Source of the DNA: Treponema sp.
Lineage (GTDB): Bacteria; Spirochaetota; Spirochaetia; Treponematales; Treponemataceae
Direction of reading: 5' to 3'
Assembly: GCA_004554075.1 (NCBI GenBank)
Contig: SFOB01000005.1
Location: 1 to 64,000, forward strand
Length of the DNA stretch: 64,000 nt
The translations under genes were made by a program, and so were the position numbers. The notes beneath the pieces were generated by a model. It ran no database searches, was not told the origin of the DNA, and saw only the letters and a program-made list of their open reading frames with translations. Below are positions 52,601 to 59,524 of the stretch, one piece after another (positions within the stretch are counted from its first letter, which is position 1; each line of letters begins with the position of its first letter).

Positions 52601-54764
52601 AAGAGAGCCTTCAATGAAGATTAATCCTGTAACAGGTGAAATTGGACTTGCCTTTGTAGACGGTCCTGCACACTTTGCTATGGCAGGAACAGTAGATAAT
52701 ACTTCTTATTCATATGCTGAGTGGCAGAGAAACTATGCAACTTATAGCAATGTCAACTTTACTTATGATTCTTTAGGCTATGCTCATGCAACTGCTACTG
52801 GTTTGGATACAAACCCAAGTTCTCATCATGCTGGAAGATTTACATATTTTTACAACAAGTGGGGCACAAGTGGACTTGATACTCAAGATGGAAACTATAA
52901 TGGAGCCAATGCAATTCGTCTTGAAGCTATTGCAGTTCCGTATGTGACTGTAACTCCAACTGCAGAAGTGTTTAATGGAACTACTTATGCTACAATTCGT
53001 CATAAGGTTTTGGCAAATGGTACTTTTATTGAAACTACAGATGGAGCTCTTACGGAAAACAGATTCTATTCACCATCTCTGGCTGCAACTGTTCATGGCA
53101 CAGGGGGCTCTGCAAAAACAGCTGTTTATCTTGCTTATTATGATAGTGTACAAAAGCAGATACGCTTCAGATATAATAGCGAGGTTCCACAAGACAAGAA
53201 GGGTAATAAAAATGACTTTGTAGATAATTCGGGATATAAATATAATGGTGATACCGGTTCTTATATGGAAGCTTATACAAGCAACTTCAGCCTGATTGCT
53301 GGTATTGATACCCAGCAGGGAGAAGATCATTTTGCAACTGCTGCAGGATCACAGAAAGTTACTCTTCAGAAAACAGATAGTGATGGTGTGCCTTTGTTTA
53401 AGATGGCAGATTATCGAAATGCAAAACTCAGCAATGATGGATCATTAACGGATACAAAAAATAAGCCTTATACAATAGCTGAATTTACAATGGATGAAAC
53501 AATACTCGGAAGTCTGCAGGAAGGTTTAAGAGACAGGTTTACTGTTGGCCAGAAATATAATTGGATTCAGAATGATAAATATAGATGGATCATACAAGAT
53601 GATGGACTTATTTACTATACGACAGAAGAAAATCTTGCAAAAGGTTATATGACAATGGTTCCATGTACAACATATCAGGCTCATGAGAAATCTGTAAAAG
53701 TAAAAGATAATCCGTTACGAAAGCTTGATCCTGATGAAAATTATATTGTTTATGAAAAAGTGGGAATAGCAGATTCAACTATTAGTGAAGGAAATAAGAA
53801 TAATCAGGTTGGTACTGTTATTGACGGATATAAATATAAATTCTATCAGCAGCCTGACTATTACTGGCCTTATTCAAGTGGAACTCCAGCAACTTACTTG
53901 TCGGAAGAATTGCCTAATGCAGTAGTATATAGTACCTATGACACCGGCTATACCGCTTACAAATACGTTGCCATTGACGCAATGGCTGGAAGCGATGCAG
54001 CTCATGATAAAGTTGTTGCAGTCTGGTATGACGGTACAAACTGTCGATATGCTTATAACGATGCTCCAACTTCTGGAAAAGATAACGGATCTGAAGTAAC
54101 TGTAAATGGTGCAACCTATGGTGGCGGCTGGAAAGGCAACAAGGTTATCTTCAGTGAAGGTGGCGAGCACTGTACTGTAAAACTTGACTCGGAAGGAGGA
54201 GTTCATATTGCAGCCTACGTAGATGGAAGCCTACGCTATGCATATCTTTCTTCTGTTGATGCAGGATATAGTGAGGCTACGGATTCTGTAAAGGTAGACT
54301 CTTTCACAATTACTGGTGAAAGAATTACTCTTGATACAGGTAAAGATGCGGCTGGCAGAATAATTCCTTATATCAGTTACTTTAATGGAACAGCCCGTCT
54401 TCCAGCTGTTGCAAAACTTGTTGTGCCTTCAAATGGTACTGTAAGTTATACAGCACAGGGAACTGGTACTTTAGATGGAGATGACTTGTTTACCGGTAAT
54501 TGGGAAATTTCACTTATTCCTAGTCCTAAGACACTGACTACAAATTATTACGATAAGGTAAACATCTGTTTGTGGAAGCAGAACGGTATTATTGTACGTA
54601 GTGATAATACTGCCTTCACAATATCTAAAGATAAAACTTCTGCAAATAACTCAAGTAGCAATACAAACGGAAATATCTATGGAAACGGCACTGCAAACCC
54701 AATCCTCGGTTATGCTGTTGAATCCAACAGTGGTACCTGTCTTGAAACCGCACAGATGAAATAA
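43644..54764 (+). CDS. giant lipoprotein with bacterial Ig-like repeats
   Basis: The 3706-aa product starts with MKKLRVLFLTSITILFTISC, a signal peptide with a relaxed lipobox, so it is probably lipidated at the Cys. Ig-like modules follow, each beginning near phrases such as DTEAPSLEISNPP, DNTPPVMILQKP, DKQAPTVKISANSP, DRPVITLSQIKN, DNEAPSSIKNV and DRPTVEFTYPK. The last third (from about residue 2900) is different: Tyr/Asn/Gly-rich with YLAYYDSVQKQIRFRYNS and VVAVWYDGTNCRYAYND, which look like propeller-type blades. I choose the ATG at 43644 because GAGG lies 7 bases before it. A surface adhesin or large cell-surface scaffold is the likely role. No frameshift is seen over 11 kb. Confidence 0.85.
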   Translation: MKKLRVLFLTSITILFTISCEIGLGAYVDTEAPSLEISNPPADAVIRDDFAITGTWTDDGTISKVTVDMVRLQDNSKTSFDGTFTSESIKGNKGTWTVAIDALDSKLLDGTYEALVAIKDNGGHTTTMARSFTIDNTPPVMILQKPSTSIADSVDRFDTFGQIFSIVGQAADDNQVEKIDVSVYSSQDCSDSSYIKTVTLSNVPPTIDLNVAVFEENTENDYAAIYGQSTKGAGNVRRYFKLEAYDNAKKYLADGTVEEKGNKQTSYYLYKDISELITEYKATGIYKIQSGTYKGTSSVEAVKTTLNENQINIGKFQLNPDNSPTFVVSARSPLASGETLEEAAYQLTSGNNFLEVQIDPGLDNNPIVEDSVGIYLVECNKNGKLEENGVVLENQNPEGLPDNKKIWLIKPGEALATEVTVSGDSYKFKTTNVISSLYYGNQINPSAADALQIEHFYLICVEGHDKSNSTIVPSSNSVYAFQLASSGSFIELVADADPFYVTSNESSNGVDSTEKNELTVTLRYQGGSTSYNIYEDESDVPLEASSSVVIGDKQTVITKDRNALSTYKALNKQSLKYQIKGAADAASKIKEVSFVIDDEKPVIKDEKLKIGSDAYDAAKFMSSLYLKVSGEFEEENIDTVYYYVQYPGRGEGQTDYAIPQNLTKTHDGEVSKFDGNTFVFPAIEFKDNSESAANKLYLQAIDKSGNLSERKEYTINIDTSAPQIAAYWSKIGSGAVNKASETIYVKENADLFIYGKYSDPQSGVNKIELPEDFPANALVKYSTKALNGTASSELNAFTEADWKSYEDIENKMLIKSWRLEYTPDASGSVELKGTSLAGKSVTVNAFTLVLDKKEPELNSINLFNVTGSGENKKETKAYYDSKKDKYYVNHKVPDGKTFALKGNATDNYGLEKIVLQITTESETSSYTATENCNSAVSEFEFSDINLSSWTENPTAKIIVTDKAGNEFSKSLEIIFDTKAPKGLHEIDASNKNLYFRVGQNDNDDISPDNGEGNNGVVWDDSLDKNVGGKYGIGTFGNATTIQLRGNFTDEDSGSGVSMIYYKVYPTEKLYTNEADLESLKNDVINNHGGQFAPLSETEKRRVFYNVGKKKDENGDFVNPAEPDETQIFAGSTQFTSNPNEKGYYKYYKEVESTFDEAISGFSEGNNFLVIVAVDNVGNSAVDAVEVDYNGTVSKFINYSLNVDKTPPSDITTISANGVMYTNGTNVPLLWGTVSDKCSILDNNGDMVAAGLKSFVLTRDGVDTTVKAKLREIRTQADEAGNPADSDELITLAATDSTLRIWEADITSLIPSESCTVSITATATDAAGTGNSTPGVVATITIDKQAPTVKISANSPSDADTSIDGIQVNSIISLSGTGDDENGVEELVGLYYKIYEGNTLPSAPAANTVIAAEGTDGWKPVSATKSDTVINWTFTDIDTSKLDGTNPIADNTQVCFVVAIKDKAGNIGYSEPKAVIVNQETDRPVITLSQIKNNAAVYTLKTKNVYGSIKDDDGSVEKFWYWSKKSKDAEPTAAPEHNNDNGWTQIEINGNSWSIDSEESDGETTWYFAVEDASGNIFWTKSDSSLRRPFIQFKETAKLDNTDGVTFKYDTNPPTPTYLYLTRYPTVTSGSAKTAGEIQTEDENGNIEWSTESKIAFGGNYNILYAKVLVTESTDMKALTGSADSEPESSPILISYKNKAGESLKVNQIVCNNDGNGNYVYYLGPLVMDTTELHEFKVTVEDAVGNKGYISRTIIVDNEAPSSIKNVKPAKGAPQVGTVNYRGGIDDNKDGSGILFVQDAEGNVTNYGVKYYIPTYAEYEAYLNHPENITLNKWQMPTTPGDSSWEIEFANLGADIGYNEVTYDVSDVYKNYETENGSGLYDIPVWFRLEDNVGNVGYVTSNAITYNPNADRPTVEFTYPKHDKPEGSANPTYVVVGGTITITGMANDDDGIGAVYLQFDTNGDGSFDNSIVAGAYKAEEVVDIPGLVTNGVQEKGILATGTKSWYYTMSVTGMSNLNYETNGGKTLNVRAVSIENDSEKEDAGKPMLHSAWTKNILHLSINNDVPNFSGIKLKKYGNETVISAANLNSVTAIGEQNYTSEMYIKGDVSDGKWYLTGDVEVSSGSIKKIKVTGSSVLNFEVGASDNTLIACRSAGITDDKKYSFAIPVSLNTYEWKIQLYVEDATTGTPATNRYPVTINIDSDAPDFTDKNEDGSLIKLYKNAYGTSGIELSTATAANYVQNSNGGNFTLAGRVTEGGSGFDKLAFYFKRVDSEGGHPRVYNPKEEYGSNNANRTDLEFEKTAGEVYINDEGLPALYLSLEEDGRENTLSIKSEKIKNNKNIRVGGLVKIGGIYRLIDNVDARDTSGTITFTPSCDTSYKEVELIYAMVVDNNGESEKNGQLKNDDGDGMLESFTKSGSNYTWDATVDSKNIPDGPIEIHCVVFDKAGNSNHGYTKSKVSNNPPRIVNVKLGTDLNSDGYFALDSEFAIHYATAQDGEEIWNLDTKDKNGKYWTAKKGLAVIPEFVGGSGKIYYRYDKNVGATAEGLTAAANGTISGTATLKEILASSDAIIEKRGGAKAELLPEGDGKNIGAIVLTNAQNDGLETLGWTLGEKNASNAGVNMYSFSFWDSTEECVVGTDTQWCLLNVRFVQDIIDDTAPIGFIKPFYWKSRSENSLAENNPANGHIELESDLALAKDSQGNNIFTSDGSGVYDLDPKVSGKIKIEGEAFDETLLKSIKLSFDGKEVLATYDSSAKSWINSSNPPEGFELTIDDKNGPTQSGHSVNWTYTVDTSKITGVANKNVKIKVEIRDANTVAPNTNGNAYIPDEAHPTTSANPTGYYRVDVVPYITGVTTAFSAKLKSSIKDAYSRTALGHYIARSDEAIKIKGFNLDSASGEVNYDVSQLSESGPLSLTVNGIETLNNLNNNNACGSYTSGITEDSLYSDKFTYAYNRMPNRTSNNLLTDDVWIDLWQFDSNAAIPKSGELREPSMKINPVTGEIGLAFVDGPAHFAMAGTVDNTSYSYAEWQRNYATYSNVNFTYDSLGYAHATATGLDTNPSSHHAGRFTYFYNKWGTSGLDTQDGNYNGANAIRLEAIAVPYVTVTPTAEVFNGTTYATIRHKVLANGTFIETTDGALTENRFYSPSLAATVHGTGGSAKTAVYLAYYDSVQKQIRFRYNSEVPQDKKGNKNDFVDNSGYKYNGDTGSYMEAYTSNFSLIAGIDTQQGEDHFATAAGSQKVTLQKTDSDGVPLFKMADYRNAKLSNDGSLTDTKNKPYTIAEFTMDETILGSLQEGLRDRFTVGQKYNWIQNDKYRWIIQDDGLIYYTTEENLAKGYMTMVPCTTYQAHEKSVKVKDNPLRKLDPDENYIVYEKVGIADSTISEGNKNNQVGTVIDGYKYKFYQQPDYYWPYSSGTPATYLSEELPNAVVYSTYDTGYTAYKYVAIDAMAGSDAAHDKVVAVWYDGTNCRYAYNDAPTSGKDNGSEVTVNGATYGGGWKGNKVIFSEGGEHCTVKLDSEGGVHIAAYVDGSLRYAYLSSVDAGYSEATDSVKVDSFTITGERITLDTGKDAAGRIIPYISYFNGTARLPAVAKLVVPSNGTVSYTAQGTGTLDGDDLFTGNWEISLIPSPKTLTTNYYDKVNICLWKQNGIIVRSDNTAFTISKDKTSANNSSSNTNGNIYGNGTANPILGYAVESNSGTCLETAQMK

Positions 54765-54780
54765 TCAAATCGTTAAAAAA

Positions 54781-54812
54781 ACAGGAGTGGTCATCGGCCA
54801 CTCCTGTTTTAT
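54781..54812. terminator. bidirectional terminator after the giant gene
   Basis: ACAGGAGTGG (54781-54790) and CCACTCCTGT (54798-54807) form a perfect 10-bp stem with a 7-nt loop. An A-run precedes and a T-run follows. Confidence 0.93.
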
Positions 54813-54813
54813 T

Positions 54814-55101
54814 TTATGCATTGGCGTGTGATTGTTCTTTTAGTTCTAAAATGCTTTCTGGCGAAAGACCTGTTATTTCGGCAATCTGTTTTTCAGGGAG
54901 ACCAATTTTTATTGCATTTTTTGCGATTTCAATACCTTTTTGTTTTGCGCCTTTGGCAAGACCTTCAGTAAGGCCTTCGGCATGACCTTCCTCTTTGCCC
55001 TGGCGAAATGAAAGAGACATGTAATGTTCAAAATCCATAAACTGTTTCCTCCACTGTGTATTGTGTTTTGCGTCGTCTACAAATTTATAATATTGTATCA
55101 C
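54814..55101 (-). pseudogene. C-terminal remnant of an Rpn-type nuclease/transposase
   Basis: The 95-aa frame reads HNTQWRKQFMDFEHYMSLSFRQGKEEGHAEGLTEGLAKGAKQKG and ends in IAKNAIKIGLPEKQIAEITGLSPESILELK. This is the typical tail of Rpn-family (PD-(D/E)XK, formerly PDDEXK transposase) proteins, which are usually about 280-320 aa. The nuclease part is missing. It may still be translated from the ATG at 55101, but it is best called a remnant. Confidence 0.8.
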
Positions 55102-55192
55102 TTTTTCAGAAAAAAAATCAAAAATATTCTTTTTGGGGCACCCATTTGAATAACATCACAAATAATGATATTATTCTATGCTTGAGAGAACT

Positions 55193-55924
55193 ATGAACAA
55201 GAAACGTGGTGCTTCAATCCTTTTTAAGGCTATTACAAAAAATTTTTTTAACGTTTTCATTTACTATCCTAAAATGGTACACATGACTTGCAATCCAAAG
55301 AAGTATACCAGAGAGGAAATGTATAATTATTGCCTTAAAATTGTAAAGGTTGTTACAGATGCTGCGGGACTTAAGATTGAGGCTTACGGGCTGGAAAATA
55401 TTCCGGCAAAAGACGGGCTTTATGTCTGCTCAAATCATCAGGAAAAGTTTGATCCGCTTGCAATCTGGTATACTTTTCCACGTATGCTTGGGGTTATTCT
55501 TGATGATATTGTTACTCACAGACCTTTTATCCGCGAACTTTGTCATCTTGTTCCTTCTAAAAAACTGATTAAACGAAATACTCACTCTGTTGTTAAAGCC
55601 TACAGCGAAATTACTAAGGCTCTTAAATCCGGCGAAAACTATATGATTTTTCCTGAGGGCGGTTATGAAAAGGTAGACGGCAAGCTGGAAGATTTCCATG
55701 CGGGAAGCTTTAAGAGCCCACAGCGTGCGCATTGTCCTATTCTGCCGGTTGCTGTAATTGATTCCTATAAAATTTTTGACAAGGGATATAAAACCACAAA
55801 TCCTATTCAGGTTCACTATCTTAAGCCTATTGCTCCGGAAGAGTACGAAGGCATGACTACTGCAGAAATTGCAGCCCTGGTAAAAAGCCGCATTCAGGCT
55901 CATCTGGATATTTATCAGAAGTAG
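55193..55924 (+). CDS. plsC: 1-acyl-sn-glycerol-3-phosphate acyltransferase
   Basis: The catalytic H-x4-D motif is NHQEKFDPLAIW, and the second block is MIFPEGGYEKVDGKLEDFHAGSFKSPQRAHCPILPVAVID (FPEG and the Gly/Phe-rich part that binds glycerol phosphate). It would add the second acyl chain to make phosphatidic acid at the membrane. A basic N-terminus may anchor it. The ATG at 55193 has GAGAG before it; 55178 is an earlier in-frame choice without one. Length is about 243 aa, normal. Confidence 0.88.
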   Translation: MNKKRGASILFKAITKNFFNVFIYYPKMVHMTCNPKKYTREEMYNYCLKIVKVVTDAAGLKIEAYGLENIPAKDGLYVCSNHQEKFDPLAIWYTFPRMLGVILDDIVTHRPFIRELCHLVPSKKLIKRNTHSVVKAYSEITKALKSGENYMIFPEGGYEKVDGKLEDFHAGSFKSPQRAHCPILPVAVIDSYKIFDKGYKTTNPIQVHYLKPIAPEEYEGMTTAEIAALVKSRIQAHLDIYQK

Positions 55925-55925
55925 A

Positions 55926-55972
55926 CCCCCGGGTCAAGCCCGAGGGTGACAGTAGCGTAATCCGAGGGTGAC
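55926..55972. repeat. dispersed repeat of the CCCGGGTCAAGCCCGAG type
   Basis: CCCCCGGGTCAAGCCCGAGGGTGAC is followed by a degenerate second half (TAATCCGAGGGTGAC). It lies directly after plsC. A shorter related copy is at 58483-58507. Confidence 0.75.
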
Positions 55973-56034
55973 ACTAGCACAAAAAAATTCTTTTTTACCC
56001 GATTATAATGTATAATTAATGCGAGGTATTCTTT

Positions 56035-57642
56035 ATGAAAAAGAAGTTTCGCATTTCTGTTCTTGGTCTTGAGCTGATTCTTGGCGCGGTTATTTTTGGG
56101 GCCGTAATGTGTTTTGTAAATTCTTACAACGGTTACCGCGAGTTCCAGAAAGAGCTGGAAATTATTTATGGAAATGTAACCGAACAGTTTGCCCAGACCG
56201 CTGCAACTTATATTGATGGCGATAAGATTGACCATTGGCTTACAGATGGCGCGGATGAAGAATGGGAAGAAACTACCAGTCGTCTTAATGATATTACCGA
56301 GGCTGCAGAAATTGTGTATGTTGCAGTCATGAAGGTTTCACAAGATTATTCACATCGTATTTATATTTTTGATACAGTTAATCGCAAAGAATTAAACAGC
56401 AAGGTTTATGAACTTGGCTACAGGCAGTCTCTTGAAAAGAAAACGGCCGACTATATTGAAAATCTTCGAGAGATTCTTGAGCAGGGAAAAAGTGTCAGTA
56501 TGTTTTCTTATAAAAAAGGCGGCGGCCATGTTACCAGCTCCGTGCCGCTTTACAATTCTGAAGGACAGCCCTGTGCAATTGTTAGTGTCTACAAACCGAT
56601 GCATGAGATTAAGGCTTATAAAAAACGCTTCCTTCAGTCAATCATAATCTGGGCTCTTGTTGTTACGGCTGCCTTCGTTGCTCTTTATGCTCTCTTTTTG
56701 TATCTGGGAATTATCCGACCTATTCTTTTTGTTACCTACGAGACTTCTCACTTTGCCGAGAAGCATGGAGAATTTTCTGGTCTTATAAAAAAAGTTCGCG
56801 GTCACAACGAAATTGCTACTCTTGCAAAATCCGTTGAAAAAATGAGCAGCGATATTCACCGCTATATTGATGATCTTACCAAGGCCACAGCAGAAAAGGA
56901 ACGTCTGGGTGCCGAGCTCAATGTTGCTAAAAAGATTCAGGCAGAAATGCTGCCGCGGGTTTTCCCTCCTTATGAAAATCACAAAGAGGTGGAGCTTTTT
57001 GCTTCCATGGAGCCTGCTAAAGAGGTTGGCGGTGATTTTTATGATTTCTATATGATTGATGATGACCACTTTGCGCTAGTTGTTGGAGACGTAAGCGGAA
57101 AGGGTGTTCCAGCTGCGCTTTTCATGGTTATTACAAAAACTCTGCTTAAAGATACTGCTGCCCACGAACTGGATCCTGCAAAAATCTTTGAGCATGTAAA
57201 TCAGATTCTGTGCGAAGGTAATGAAAGCGGGCTTTTTGTTACATGCTGGCTTGGTATTCTCACTCTTTCCACCGGCGAGTTTAAGTTTGCAAATGCCGGC
57301 CATAATGCTCCTCTGATTATGCAGGGAGGCGAAATCAAATATCTTACAACTAAGCCTAATCTTATGCTTGCCGGTATGGATGGCATGCCTTATACAACCC
57401 ACGAAATTACGCTTGCAAAGGGCGACAGGCTTTTTGTTTATACCGATGGAGTTACTGAGGCAACAAATTCTTCTAATGAGCTTTACGGCGAAAACCGCCT
57501 GATTACTGTAATGAAGTATGCTATTGATAAATCTTCCAGAGATGTAATTGATATTGTGCGTACTGATATTGATGAGTTTGTGAGCGGTGCTCCTCAGTTT
57601 GATGATATTACCATGCTTGAAATGACCTATCTTGGTAAGTAG
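56035..57642 (+). CDS. RsbU-type membrane serine phosphatase (PP2C/SpoIIE)
   Basis: Two membrane helices (about residues 8-28 and 202-226) flank a 170-residue extracytoplasmic sensor part. A HAMP-like linker and coiled coil (NVAKKIQAEMLPRVFPPY) lead to the PP2C domain: EVGGDFYDFYMIDDDHFALVVGDVSGKGVPAALFM, NAGHNAPLIM, LFVYTDGVTEATNSSNELYG and FDDITMLEM, with all metal-binding Asp residues present. It should remove phosphate from a STAS antagonist in response to an outside signal. The next gene encodes the matching kinase and a STAS protein lies close by. Confidence 0.93.
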   Translation: MKKKFRISVLGLELILGAVIFGAVMCFVNSYNGYREFQKELEIIYGNVTEQFAQTAATYIDGDKIDHWLTDGADEEWEETTSRLNDITEAAEIVYVAVMKVSQDYSHRIYIFDTVNRKELNSKVYELGYRQSLEKKTADYIENLREILEQGKSVSMFSYKKGGGHVTSSVPLYNSEGQPCAIVSVYKPMHEIKAYKKRFLQSIIIWALVVTAAFVALYALFLYLGIIRPILFVTYETSHFAEKHGEFSGLIKKVRGHNEIATLAKSVEKMSSDIHRYIDDLTKATAEKERLGAELNVAKKIQAEMLPRVFPPYENHKEVELFASMEPAKEVGGDFYDFYMIDDDHFALVVGDVSGKGVPAALFMVITKTLLKDTAAHELDPAKIFEHVNQILCEGNESGLFVTCWLGILTLSTGEFKFANAGHNAPLIMQGGEIKYLTTKPNLMLAGMDGMPYTTHEITLAKGDRLFVYTDGVTEATNSSNELYGENRLITVMKYAIDKSSRDVIDIVRTDIDEFVSGAPQFDDITMLEMTYLGK

Positions 57643-57673
57643 AGCCTGCAGCTGAAATGGAGAGTGAAAGCTA

Positions 57674-58096
57674 ATGAGTGAAAGTAAAGAATTGAAAATA
57701 AAAGCCTCAGACGAAAGCATGCAGGCGGTAAATGATTTTATTCATTCCATGCTGCCGGCGGACTGCGATGATATGCTTTTGAATCAGATTGATTTAGCTG
57801 TAGAAGAGATTTTTGTAAACATTGCCCATTATTCTGGTGCAGCAGAGGCAGAGATTATTTGTGATTTTAAGGTTGCTGGGGACGGCAGCGGGGTTTTGTC
57901 TGTTGCCTTTAAAGATGGTGGAAAGCCTTTTAATCCGCTTGAGAGGGCAGATCCGGATTTAAGTCTGAGTGCCGAAGAGCGGAGTATTGGCGGACTAGGG
58001 ATTTTTTTAACAAAGAAGTTTATGGATTCCGTTGAATATGAGTTTGTGGACGGGAAGAATTGTTTAACAATTACTAAGAGAATTGCGTCATGCTGA
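57674..58096 (+). CDS. RsbW-type serine kinase / anti-sigma factor
   Basis: The 140-aa protein is a GHKL ATPase of the anti-sigma type: NQIDLAVEEIFVNIAHYSG holds the N-box, VAFKDGGKPFNPL is the G1 box, and GGLGIFLTKKFMDSVEYEF the G2 part. It should phosphorylate the STAS protein and bind a sigma factor or other target. It follows the phosphatase gene by 31 bp. The final residues (ASC) and the stop codon come from a palindromic repeat that starts at 58087, so the original C-terminus may have differed. Confidence 0.9.
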   Translation: MSESKELKIKASDESMQAVNDFIHSMLPADCDDMLLNQIDLAVEEIFVNIAHYSGAAEAEIICDFKVAGDGSGVLSVAFKDGGKPFNPLERADPDLSLSAEERSIGGLGIFLTKKFMDSVEYEFVDGKNCLTITKRIASC

Positions 58097-58147
58097 ACTT
58101 GTTTCAGCATCTCGGTACAGGAGATTCCGAAACAAGTTCGGAATGAC
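58087..58147. repeat. palindromic dispersed repeat overlapping the RsbW-type gene end
   Basis: GTCATGCTGAACTTGTTTCAGCAT and TTCCGAAACAAGTTCGGAATGAC form two hairpins. It supplies the stop codon of the gene at 57674 and ends 4 bp before the STAS gene stop, so it may separate the two convergent genes. Confidence 0.88.
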
Positions 58148-58150
58148 AAA

Positions 58151-58450
58151 TTATTCGACAGTAAGAATGCTATCCATACCAGTTGCTTCGAGAACCTGCT
58201 TGCAGAAGGCTGAAGGCTGGCGGATAATCATTTTGCCGCCGGTTGGGAGCATAAGCTTGTGAGCCAGAAGTACAACTCGGAGTCCTGCGCTGGAAATATA
58301 CTGAATGTTTGAAAGATTCAGATAAAGAGTCTGTATATCCTTTGGAATTGTCTTGAGTTTTGCTTCAAGTTCCGGAGCGGTTCCTGTATCAAGACGTCCG
58401 CCGATTACGAGTTCAATTGAGTTTGAAGATTTGTTTTCTGTAATAGTCAT
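58151..58450 (-). CDS. STAS-domain anti-sigma factor antagonist
   Basis: The 99-aa protein is a single STAS domain: IELVIGGRLDTGTAPELEAKLK, then LYLNLSNIQYISSAGLRVVLLAHKLM. The Ser in SSAGLR is the usual phosphorylation site of SpoIIAA/RsbV. With the RsbU- and RsbW-type proteins encoded just to the left it makes a complete partner switch, though it is on the opposite strand and so expressed separately. The target sigma factor is not in the window. Confidence 0.93.
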   Translation of the reverse strand: MTITENKSSNSIELVIGGRLDTGTAPELEAKLKTIPKDIQTLYLNLSNIQYISSAGLRVVLLAHKLMLPTGGKMIIRQPSAFCKQVLEATGMDSILTVE

Positions 58451-58482
58451 ATTTTTTCCTCTCTGTTTTATTTTTTACAAGA

Positions 58483-58507
58483 TACCCGGGTCAAGCCCGA
58501 GCATGAC
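58483..58507. repeat. short dispersed repeat of the CCCGGGTCAAGCCCGAG type
   Basis: ACCCGGGTCAAGCCCGAGCATGAC lies between the STAS and SUMF1-like genes. It is related to the unit at 55926-55972. Confidence 0.7.
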
Positions 58508-58514
58508 ACGGCGC

Positions 58515-59495
58515 CTACATTGTATCGCCAAGGGCAGAGCAGCAAACTCTAAAGCCAAGGCTGCTGCTCTTTCCGTTTGGTGCACTTCCGCTGCGGTAGA
58601 AAACCGTACACTGCTGCGGGTCATCAAGCCAGCTGCCGCCGCGTTTTACATGCATGTCTCCGGTGCTTGGTCCGTGCGGGTTTGTCTGTGCTCCGGTTGG
58701 CAGGCTTGGAAGGTAATAGTCCCAGCACCATTCGGCAACGTTTCCGCACATATCGTAAAGTTTAAGTCCGTTAGGATCTTTGCAGGCAACATCGTGTGTT
58801 GTAATGGCAGAGTTTTCTCCGTACCATGCAACTGCGTTTATGTTTGAGTTTCCGGCATAAGGAGTTGGATTAGATGCCTTTCCATCGCGGGCAGCGTATT
58901 CCCATTCGGCCTCTGTCGGGAGTCGGAAACCGTTTGCTGTAAAGTTACAGTTGATTCGTTTCCATACAGGGCTGGTTGCTTCAAAGGCACTTAAATCAGT
59001 TGATGTACCAATAGAGTAGCATGGCATGAGGCCGTTCAGTTTACTGAGCATATTGCAGTAGATGATTGCTTCGCACCAGTTTACGCTTTCAACCGGACGG
59101 TTATCTCCCTGAAGCTTAGAAGGATTTTTTCCCATTACGTTAGCGTACTGCTGCTGAGTTACAGGAACCTCACTCATATAAAAGCTTACCAGAGTTACAA
59201 GGCTGTTGTGTGAACCGCCTCCCATAACAAACTGGCCGCCAGGAATCAAAATCATTTTTGGATTTTTACTGAGGGTAACACGGGATTTATCTGCTGTCTG
59301 TGCAGCGCCGTCACCTTCTTTCACAACTTTTACAGGAACACCGCAGCGGGAACAGAATTTGTCCATAGTGCTCAGGGCATTGCCGCATTCTTCGCAGGAA
59401 CGCAAAACCTTTACATCGTCGCTAACCGGATATCCGCAGTTAAAACAAAAATGTGCTTCATCTGGAAGCATAGTGCCACATTTGATACATTTCAT
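58515..59495 (-). CDS. SUMF1/EgtB-type formylglycine-generating-like protein with two zinc ribbons
   Basis: The first 55 residues are two zinc ribbons: MKCIKCGTMLPDEAHFCFNCG and CEECGNALSTMDKFCSRCG. From about residue 80 a SUMF1 domain runs to the end: MILIPGGQFVMGG, PVTQQQYANVMGKNPS, PVESVNWCEAIIYCNMLS, FRLPTEAEWEYAARDG, GNVAEWCWDYY, VKRGGSWLDD and GFRVC. Family members oxidise a cysteine to formylglycine or act in ergothioneine-type chemistry, but many bacterial ones have no known activity; the catalytic cysteine pair is not clear here. It lies next to the signalling group and could be an effector of it. Confidence 0.85.
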   Translation of the reverse strand: MKCIKCGTMLPDEAHFCFNCGYPVSDDVKVLRSCEECGNALSTMDKFCSRCGVPVKVVKEGDGAAQTADKSRVTLSKNPKMILIPGGQFVMGGGSHNSLVTLVSFYMSEVPVTQQQYANVMGKNPSKLQGDNRPVESVNWCEAIIYCNMLSKLNGLMPCYSIGTSTDLSAFEATSPVWKRINCNFTANGFRLPTEAEWEYAARDGKASNPTPYAGNSNINAVAWYGENSAITTHDVACKDPNGLKLYDMCGNVAEWCWDYYLPSLPTGAQTNPHGPSTGDMHVKRGGSWLDDPQQCTVFYRSGSAPNGKSSSLGFRVCCSALGDTM

Positions 59496-59524
59496 ATTCT
59501 ATATTATAGCACGAGGTAAGAAAT

